Assembly: GCF_029852145.1 (NCBI RefSeq)
Contig: NC_079971.1
Location: forward strand, 682,001-746,000
Source: Microplitis mediator
Taxonomy: Eukaryota > Arthropoda > Insecta > Hymenoptera > Braconidae
Direction: 5' to 3'
Length of the DNA stretch: 64,000 nt
This document shows positions 25,821 through 36,100 of the stretch, in pieces. Each line of letters opens with the position of its first letter. Position 1 is the first letter of the stretch. The notes below the pieces were generated by a model. The model did not search any database and was not told the origin of the DNA. It worked only from the letters and a program-made list of their open reading frames with translations. The position numbers and the translations under genes were made by a program.

Positions 25821-26450
25821 CATATGAATTCGGTATGAAATGACCTTTAAAATGAGCCCTTAGAAACGTAATTCCGATAATTAGTCCATGAGTTACATAT
25901 ATTTATTTTAACTGTTAATGATTTTCTGTAATCAAAAATTTTTTACTTCAAATATTTTTAGCTCAGAAAATTTTGAGAATTAAAAATTTATTTTCTACAC
26001 ATAAATTCTGTACTAAATGACCTTTCAAATGAGCCCTTAAAAAAGGAATTACAATCATTAGTTCATGAGTTACATATATTTATTATTTTCTGTAATCAAA
26101 AATTTTTTACCTTAAAAATTTATAGCTCAGAAAATTTTTAAAATTAAGAATTTATTTTCTACCCATAAATTCTGTACTAAATGACCTTTCAAATGAGCCC
26201 TTAAAAAAGGAATTACGATCATTAGTTCATGAGTTACATATATTTATTTTAACTGTTAATGATTTTCTGTAATCAAAAATTTTTTACTGTAAAAATTTAT
26301 AGCTCAGAAAATTTTTAAAATTAAGAATTTATTTTCTACACATAAATTCTGTACTAAATGACCTTTCAAATGAGCCCTTAAAAAAGGAATTTCGATAATT
26401 AGTTCATAAGTTACATATATTTATTACAAAAAATTTTTTAATTGAAAAAA
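25821..26450. repeat. ~175 bp tandem repeat, four units
   Basis: Units start near 25821, 25999, 26163 and 26341. Each contains CTGTACTAAATGACCTTTCA or a close variant, then GAGCCCTTA, AGTTCATGAGTTACATATAT and AATCAAAAATTTTTTAC. The middle copies are almost identical. Confidence 0.9.
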
Positions 26451-28592
26451 TATTTCCAATTAATAATTTTTTTTTCTCGTACTTTGTATTAAATGATCGT
26501 CAATACAAGCTATTGATAACATAATTAGAATAATTATCTCATAAGACAGAGCGACTGCAAGTCGGACAAGAAAAGTGAATTTAAAAAAAAATGAATCTGG
26601 CATAAGTTTAAAAAAGAAAATAATTATTAGTATTCCGGGTACGTAATATTCAGGAAAAAGGAGTTGAATTATCGATTCAATCAACAGATCCGATTTGTCT
26701 GATGATTGAAAATCCGTATATTCATGATTATTTCTGTATCTGTATCTGTATAAAAAATAATAATAATAAAATAGTCACGTCGTAAACTGGGATCGTGGGT
26801 ATATTTGCATTTCCCGATCCGATGGCAAATACAAATCCGCTGTCTCTCTTTCTCTCTTAATTTAAATTTATCCTCTATGTAAACATATCAATCATTTACA
26901 GATCGATTATTAAAGTTTCTCGTATTAAAAACGAGAGAGTCGGAAGTTATTGTCAGCCCGGCCCTACAGACTTCCGTAAAAAGTTTTACCCATTTTCGTA
27001 CTGGGCCATTAGTCTAGGCCTTAGATTTTAAAAACTTTGATGTTATTACTGTTCATGTTTATATTCTAATATAAACAAACAAATTTAATGACATTATTAC
27101 AAGTATTTTATTCCGTGTTTGGGATATATTCAACCGCCTAAGGCTCTTGCATCATTCTCTATCACGTGCCAATCTGTATCGGAGCATTGGCTTTGCTATT
27201 ACTAACAAAATCACCAAATAAATATGACCAATAAATTTAAAGTTACCTTTTACATTACTAAATTTCTTAATATCATTTCACTCTACTCTCATATATTTTT
27301 AACTTTTTTTTATAATTGACAAGTATTACGCCAGTTACCGAATTAGAATTTTATATCCTCGAAAAAATTTACCCATTTTTTAAATAAATTTTATTTTCGC
27401 GGTTAAATTTTTAAATAAGCTCTCAAAATTTTTTCTTGGATTAGAAATTTTCTTTTGACATTTAAATTCAGTACACAGATCACTGATTAAACATTACAAA
27501 TTATTCTTCATAAATTCAAATTTACTTGTCCCCCATTTAGAAAAAAATTTTTAATTATTTTTTATATTAAAAAAAAAAAAAATGAACTGTCATCAAAAAT
27601 AATAATCAAATTTATTTTCAATCCTCAAAAAATCCCTGACTCACTTAAACAAAATTAATCTTAAAAATAAATTTTCTCCAATTTCCTCTTATCCAATCAC
27701 ACGAAAGTAAATCGCCAGAATTAAATTCCATCAGAATAATAAAATAAAATAAATTCGAGAAATAAAATTTTTTGCAAATTTTTCCACAATCTAATGGATC
27801 ATGCGTGAGACCGTCGCTCGCCGTAAATAAAATAATCCAAAGAAATTCAAATGTCTAGCATACATAAATATAAGCATTTGAATGCGTCCCAACTAAACGT
27901 CGACATTTACATTCTTACATTATTATACCAAGTTGTAATTGTTTCACGGAGAAAGTTACTTTACTTTAGTTAACTTTTCTTTCCTTAAACTATTTTTCCA
28001 TCATCTAGCATTCCCCAGCAGAGTCCAATATTCAAATTTACTTTCAGCCGTTTCCTCAGCACATATATCGCGTGCAAATATGTCTCATATATTTTATGTA
28101 ATTGCCTCTCCGTCATACCCTCAATTAATTTATCACCGGCGTGATAAATTACTAATCATCACTTATCATTATCACAAACTACTAGCCGGTAACTTTTTAT
28201 AAACAAATCCAGATCTTAAATAAAGCTTGAAAGAAAGTTTTTAAATCTACCGTACGCAAATAAATTTCTTTACATTAGACCTTTAAAAAAATAATTTCCA
28301 TTTCCATTAACATCTGCATCAGCATCAGCATCACCATCGCCATCACTGGATAATAACTAAATAGCTAAAGAGAGAAAGGCTATTACGGCAATTCGTGTGC
28401 GAATGGAAGCGAAACGAGACGTGCATTAAACCCACAAAGCAATATCAATCTCATTGCCAAGGTAAGCGAATAGAGATCATCATAATCATTATTATTATCA
28501 TTATTTTTATAATCATTATGATTGATTGCTAAGGAGTAAAAAATATTTTAACTACGGAATCGTTAGATCCGACACACCCACAGAGTTAAAAG
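26451..28592. other. Intergenic, no gene seen
   Basis: AT-rich. CATCAG-type trinucleotide repeats lie at 28311-28345. No exon or RNA gene is supported. Confidence 0.4.
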
Positions 28593-29567
28593 TCCATGTA
28601 CATAAAATATATATGAACAAAAATTAGATATGATTAGATATGGCAAAATCTGATCAAATATGGAATTGGAATCTGGTTATATTTTAATATATCCCGTCAG
28701 ATTTAATAACATTTGCTTAATTTTTCGCGACGCGCACTTAGATCTTGTCATATATATTGAGATATGGTCATATATCTGAACAAATGAGATCATACGTGTA
28801 AATCTGACAAGTATATTCGTAAAAAAAAATTAGATTTGAAGGGATATGACCAAATCTGATTAGATAAAAATTTATGTGATCAAATATGCAATTTGAATCT
28901 GGTTATATTTTACAATTTCCCGCCAGATCTAATAAGATTTGCTTAATTTTTCGCGATGCGCACTAAGATCTTGTCATATATATTCAGATATGATCATATA
29001 TCTGAACAAATGAAATCATACGTGTAAATCTGACGAGTATATTCATAAAAAAAATTAGATTTGAAGGGATATGACCAAATCTGATCAGACAAAAATTCAT
29101 GTGATCAAATATGCAATTTGAATCTGGTTACATTTTACAATTTCCCGCCAGATCTAATAAGATTTGCTCAATTCTTTCCTTAACGCCCACTCAGACCTTT
29201 TCATATATATTCAGATATGGTCATATATCTGAACAAATGAAATTATATGTGTAAATCTGACGAGTTTATCCATAAAAAAAAATTAGATTTGAAGGGATAC
29301 GACCAAATCTGATTAGATAAAAATTTAGTGATCAAATATGCAATTTGAATCTGGTTACATTTTACAATTTCCCGCCAGATCTAATAAGATTTGCTTAATT
29401 TTTTCCTTAACGCCCACTCAGCTCTTTTCATATATATTCAGATATGGTCATATATTTATGGATAAATAAATAAGATCACACATCAGGTCCAAATTTAATA
29501 TTTGACTAGACAGAGTTTGTAATCTGTAAATTTGACGGTATCTAGTCAAATCTATTTTTTTCATGGC
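28593..29567. repeat. ~215-225 bp tandem repeat array, four units
   Basis: Units begin near 28618, 28821, 29046 and 29272 with AAAAAATTAGATTTGAAGGG or a variant. They share TTTCCCGCCAGATCTAATAA, TATATTCAGATATGG and GTGTAAATCTGACGAG. The block ends in ATTTTTTTCATGG and starts near CCATGTACAT, which may be degenerate inverted ends like those of the 22154-22734 element. Confidence 0.85.
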
Positions 29568-30165
29568 TATGTCTATGTATTATATTAAAATAACGTTAAG
29601 TAGCGTCGAACAACAGCAAAGTTACGGAAAAGGAGGTGAATGCAAGGAGAGTGTACGATTGGGCATCAAGGATTGCATTTGGGGGCTGGAGTGGCGGTAA
29701 AGATATTAAATAAGCCGTGGTGGAGGAGTGATAGGTATTAAATAGGTCCGCTACCCCGGCAAGTTCCGCGTTTAGTGCTGGACGTCGTCGTCAACAGTGA
29801 ATTTAAAAGAGTACCAGACTTGATACTTTTTAAAATAATTATCAGGTGGTTTAACTTGTGCTGGTGATTGTTTATTATTATTATTAATTTGGTTATTGGT
29901 AATAGTTAATATTATTGCACAAATGCAGGGACTCGATAAAAAGTAGAAGGCGCGTAGGAGAAAAGTGACAGCAGACTGGATAGTGTTCTTTAGTCTACCA
30001 GTAACTCAGTTGCTGGAGAGACAGTGTCTAAGTCGCTTGTACTAGATACTAGACACTAGACTCTAGACTATAGACCGTAGACAGTAAACACGAGACGTTA
30101 GACCTCAATATTTATAATAAATATACATAAAAATATATATTTGTTATATATATATTCATTCAATA
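29568..30165 (+). promoter_or_regulatory. Probable Lac2 promoter and 5' UTR
   Basis: The region just upstream of the Lac2 start codon is less AT-rich than its surroundings from 29600 to 30000. A cluster of TAGAC-type short repeats lies at about 30030-30110. No TATA box or initiator can be singled out, so the transcription start is not placed. The regulatory role is inferred from position. Confidence 0.4.
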
Positions 30166-33100
30166 ATGAAATACCAGGGTGCCATTATCATCAGTCTGCT
30201 AGTACTCGAATGTTGCGGGACGCGAGTTCAGTCGAGTACTAAAAAAAAAAAGGGTGAGTTATATTTTTTTTATCGAGTGAATTTTTTTTTTTTTTAATTT
30301 GAATTTGAATTGGACTTTTTCCATGATGATAATAATGTTTGTTTAATGATTATGGACAAGAGAACAAGGAGAACAAATTAAATAGAACATGAAACGCTGA
30401 TGGTTGTTTTTTTACTAGAGAGTAAATGAAATAAATTAAATGAATGGATATTTGTAGAAAGTAGATGTATAAATTTATGACGTGAATCACAGATTGTGCA
30501 CCTGTTGGAACTTGCCTGGTTCCTTGATTTACCACGTGCGCCGGCCTGGGATTTTTATTTTAAGGATTAAACCTGTTTGAGAGTCAAGTTGACGTCCTTA
30601 ACGGTCGGTACTGTATCGCGGTACAGCTGATCAATGCGCGGGAACCTGTTTTAAACGACAAAATAGCTGTAAAAAAAATAAGAATTGTAGGACGAATGTA
30701 AGTACGATATTAATCGAGGAGATGGAGATGGAGATGGAAATTGAGATCGAGAGTACGGCGCTTCGCGGTTTTTTTTTTTATTTTTTTTTTTTTGCTAGAG
30801 AGCTAGATATAGATGTAGGATCGGAGAACGGCAAACGTGTTACGGAGGCAAGCGACGAGGTCGGGAAAGTGCCGACCTGTGGGTTTACTTACTTTGGCTC
30901 CCAGGGAACTTGGTTACACACCCTTGTTGCACGATTATTGTGTTCGATAAGACGGTTTCGATATGTCAGGACATGGGTTTAGTTACTCTACCCTTTTTCT
31001 CGGTTGATAATCTGCTTTAATAAGTTAATGTCATCTGCTAATGGTATTTAGAATAGTAATGAGAGTTTAGAGTTATTTAATTGTCATTACCTGGGAAAAT
31101 AACTAAGATAAGTAGACGTCATGTATGGGTTTTGGATAGGGAATTTGATTTCCCACAATTTTGATTCAGGGAAAAATTTCCCAAGTCCGATCGTTCAAAA
31201 GTTAAATTTATTTTTTTGAATATTTTACGCAGCTTGTACTAAAAATAGCTGTAACTTTTTAAATGTTGGTTCTACGGTATTTTTTATTGAGACAAAAATT
31301 GTAGGAAATTTAATTTCCTACAAGTTTGGTCCTTACAAAAAATCTTGTAAGACGGACCGTTCAAAAGTTACAGTCAATATATTTATAATTGTCAGTTAAA
31401 CATTTTTCAGTCGATAATTAACTTTTAAAAATAAAAAAAGCAATAATAATAATAATAATAATAAGACGAACAAGAGTAGAATGACAGGAAATTCTTCTTT
31501 AACAATCGGAAGTTGTCTTGTCACATCAGAAAACTCTAGAGAAAACAGTCGTTGTATTTTCTCTTTGCATTACTGCACAACTACAGTACAAGTTGCGTGT
31601 TCCTGAGAAAGATTTGCCAGTTTTACGACATTATATACATGTCCACAGTCTCTTTAGGGCGTCATAGCATCATTAAGAGAGAAAGAAAAAAAATAAAACT
31701 GCGTATTAACGTATGAGTAGAAATCTGTTATCTTCCGGCTCTTAATGTCCTTCTAGCACTTTTTAAACTTTTATTGCCCGGTGACTGAACCAGCAACTCA
31801 GCTTTCTTACGCATCAGGCCTAAATAAATAAATATGCACACGCTCACATAAATAAATAAATAAATAAATATATAAGCATATCCTCAGCCTCGAACTTAAA
31901 CTTGCCGGTTGGTTAAAAAAAAACTTAAAGGTCACCGCGAAATTTAAAATTATAATTAAATGTTTCAGTTCTTAATCTCGTCTAAAAATCTTATATCTGA
32001 ATCGCTTGTGAATTCCTTTCTTTATGATAAACTTTTTATTCCATACGCAAATTACTTTCGCTCGCGGATAATTGTCTCGAGTCCCACAGGCCTGCAGTAA
32101 CAGTGAAATCAATCACTAAAAATTCAAAGTAAATGTCGTATCCCGTTGAAAGCGAAAATTTAATTCAACCAGAGTAAAATCCGCTAGACAAGACTAGACT
32201 AGAGTGAACAAGAGTCGACTGAGTTGTACGAGACTAAACTTTAATGGGTTTTAAATAGATTTAGCAGCAAGATTGTATTACAATATATTTCCGATATATC
32301 TAATGACTTGTATCAGAAAATTATAAATTCAAATCCGTGTCACGCTTTCTGCATCACTTGGCACATTGTGCTCTCTCTCTTTCTCGCGATCTCTATCTCA
32401 ACTATTAGATATCGTGTATCACGTACTTAGTTTATTTATGTCTATCCTCTGTTAGTCTATTGAGTATTAGGTTAACTTGATATTTAAAATATTTATTTCA
32501 CGGTACTTTCATACTCAAACTCGATGATTCGACAAAAAACTAGACAACGTTCTGCTGCTTAGCAGCAGGGACCTGAGGCCTTTAATTTAAACTGAGACAG
32601 GTGGTTTGTTTTTTTTTATTTAAATAGAGATAATCGCAATTTTGTGCCAGTTGGAGTGAGCAAATTTTTTTCGGAACTGAGTGAGGAGTTTAAGGGAAAG
32701 TGAAAAAGAAAGAGATTTATTGGACGGGTTTTAGATATTTAAATTTATTTATTTTCGATTTTTGCGGTAGGAAATATTTTTATCTTTTTGAGAGGTAACT
32801 ATTTATCGCGATGACTATGATATATAGTGAGTATTGCTGATGATAATTATAAAAGTATTTAAAAATAGAAAGTCATTACATGGGATTGAGATAATGTCTG
32901 TAGACTTAATTGCTAAATTTATTTTTTTTAAGTTAAATGAGAAAAAGATTTTTTAATTTCGGCGCGAATTTTAAAAATTTTAATTTGGTGACAGTAGAGC
33001 ACCTCTCCGAGGTGTGCAAAAATTAACTTGTTTCCGAGGGTGAGTAAGATAACTTTGTAAGTAATTGAGATACTAAATCGTCAATTAATTCATCAAAAAA

Positions 33101-36100
33101 AAATTTGTCGAGGAATTCACTAAAATTTGAAAAAAGAATTTTACCCTCGAACACGAAAATTGTAGAAATCCAAAATAAAAGTCTGCAAAAAGTTTAACTC
33201 TGTGGGCTGACCTCAAAACTTCCCGCTGTTGTCGAGCTCAGAGAGTTTGAAAAAGTTATGGTTCGTAAATTTTTGAGCTCTTTGTGCTCAAAAAACAGTC
33301 GGACCGAAAGAAAAAACATTTTGTTAAAAAAAAAGTAACTTTTGTCCGACAATATTTTTGGACCTACACGGAAAAAAAAATAGTTGTGGCTACTCTCTGA
33401 GATAGTACTGAGTACTTTCTGTAAAAAAAAAATTCAAGATAGTACTGTATGCTATCTAGACTGCACAGAAAAAAAGAAATACTCGACTGAAGGTAAATAT
33501 TCTTGATTCAAGAAAATTTTTTTGGAAACCTAAATTTCCTCAGATAAAGTAGAAATCTTCTCCGACCAAGAGGAATTTTTTTTAATCAAGACAAATTCTC
33601 TTGGCTCAAGAAAATCTTGACTTGGTTCCCGAAAATATTTGTCTTCCAAAATATTTTCTTGACTCAAGGAAACTTTTTTTTCTGTGTGTATCCACTACTG
33701 TCTAGACTATATCCACTACTGTCCGGGATAGTACTCAGTACTTTCCAGAGAGTAGTGGATATAGTCTAGATAGCATACAGTACTGTCTGAAATTTTTTTT
33801 TTACAGAAAGTACTCAGTACTATCTCAGAGAGTAGCCACTACTATTTTTTTTTTCCGTGTAATCGACCAACTTGCACCTACATTGCGACAATCGAAAGGA
33901 CTTTTTGAGAGCTTCGATCTAATTTTGAACAAATCAAATTCTTTATGAACCCTTTCGATTGCCGCAAAAAAGTTCAAATCGGTCGATTCGTTCCAAAAAT
34001 ACCTTACGACAAAAATTAGTTTCCACATACACACGGACGTTCACCTGAAAATAGTCAGGATAGCTTCTCAGAACCCCAGAACCTCTACATCTAATAAAAA
34101 CTCAATTTTTAAAAATCCGACCGAAACCAGTAGCTCCCTTTGTTTTGAAAATTTTAAATTTTCAAGCGGGAAGTTGAAAAAAAAAAATAAAATAAAATGA
34201 CTAAATATTGACATAAAAGGTATTATTTAAGAATAGACTTTAATTATAATGATTAAATAGTTAAATAAAATAAAAACATTGTATTACAGCATTATTACAA
34301 TAGTCATAGTGTAAATAATTGATAGCATAGGACAAAGTAGCGCAACATATGATACTTAGTGTGTGCTGTCTAGTGTCTAGTTATCAAGTATGCCTGTATT
34401 GTGATCTTGCAAATAAAAGTAAACAGTCTTATGAAAGTCCACACTAGTATATGTACTATATATACAAATATAGTGGGCAAAAGTCTATGTAAGCAAAAGG
34501 ATATTTATCGGCCGAGGGCTCAGCTATAAACCATAATCACAGGCATGTAGGTTGTATTAACGTTGTCGTTATTATTGTTATTGTTATTGCTATTGCTGTT
34601 GTTGTTGTTGTTGTTATTATTATTACTATCGGTGATATGAAAACCCAAGGATCTGAGTACACGCAATGTAGAAATGCTTCTAGGCAAGTATACTTGGGTG
34701 TGCTTGTACTTGTGCTGTACTCATGTGTTTGTTATTAATATATTGCATTATATGAGAAAGGTGACACAGTTTGCGGTTAAGGTTCAAGTCACTTTTTTTT
34801 GCGCAGTAGATTGTAAAATATTGGATATTTATTTTTTCATGTTGACATTTTTTTTCAACGGGAAATATGTCAATTAAAATTTGATTAAAAAGTGAGCAAA
34901 TTGATTTTTAAAATTGAGTGGAAATTATTTATTTTATTAAAAAAAAAAAATTGATCATAAATAATATCGAACTTTCTAAGGACAAATTGGGATAAAAAGT
35001 ATCGGAACGCTTTCTCGGTCAGTCGCGAATCATCAGATAGATTTAAGCTGCACTTAAAGCGAATGTTTACGAGTAGTTGCGTTATATGCGCGAACGACCA
35101 GAGCTGAATCCACTCTCTGGTTACCGTGACTGATGATAATAATTCTACGATTGTCACGCTGACCGCTTCTGGATCTCGTTGCCGTTAAAAAATTTTATGT
35201 TGAATTAAGTAAAAACCATCGACAACAACATCAACAACCTTATCAACATTTAATTAAAAGTAAACGGATAAAATTAAAGCCTATTATTAAAGTTATGAAT
35301 GGAAAAACATTTTTTCCGTCTTTCTCTTCGGCGGTCAAGGCCGTGTACACGCTTTCATTTTAAAAACAACCGTTGTAAATTGAGGATTATTTTTTAATTA
35401 TTCTCTGGAAAATATAACCGCGTGTTTTTAAAACAACGAGTCATGTTACAGTTTCATTTTAACCGTAAATTTATATTATTATTATTTTTTTTAATAATAA
35501 TTTCCGTGTAAATCAAAAATTCAAGAAATATTTTTTTTTGATTTACTATATTTCATTTGTTTATAAAGATAAATCAACATCATAGGAGGTTTTTGGAAAG
35601 GAAATTTTATTTTCTACAACTTTGGTATCAGTAAAAAAAATTCTAGGATCAATATTTTAAAAGTTGTAGCCATTCTAAGCGCGAATTGTAAATTTGAAAT
35701 TTTGAACAATTCATCAAAAACTTTGAACGGCTGTAACTTTTAAACGAATGGTCTAGGAAAATTTTTTGTGAGAACTAAAATTGTAGGAAATTAAATTTCC
35801 TTTCCAATGACCACCCACAACATCTATTTTTTCCAATTATTTCCAGAGATTTGACAAATTTGAGCAAAAAATAAAATAAATGTTTTTTTTTATTTATAGA
35901 GATACCAGCAACAGATCAATCAGCAGCTTCATCATTTTGGAGTCCAGCAATAAAAACAGGAAACATCTTCGGCCAAGATGACACGAGCTCTTTCTTCTCA
36001 GCCGGACATGGGCTAGTCCAAACCCACCCCATAGCCAGCGCCTTCCAAAGTGGATTCGGAGGGATAGATAATCTCGGAAGCCGAGGCGCAACTGTGAGAC

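Larger units (their letters stand above)
33217..34175. mobile_element. MITE-like element, AACTTCCCGCT ends, copy C (nested host)
   Basis: The outer ends AACTTCCCGCTGTTGTCG and CAAGCGGGAAGTT match copies A and B. The middle is interrupted by another foldback element at 33365-33861. It lies in intron 1 of Lac2. Confidence 0.8.

Noticed and set aside
33825..34034. A 69-codon minus-strand frame
   Set aside because: It lies across the border of two nested non-coding elements and has no homology that I recognise.
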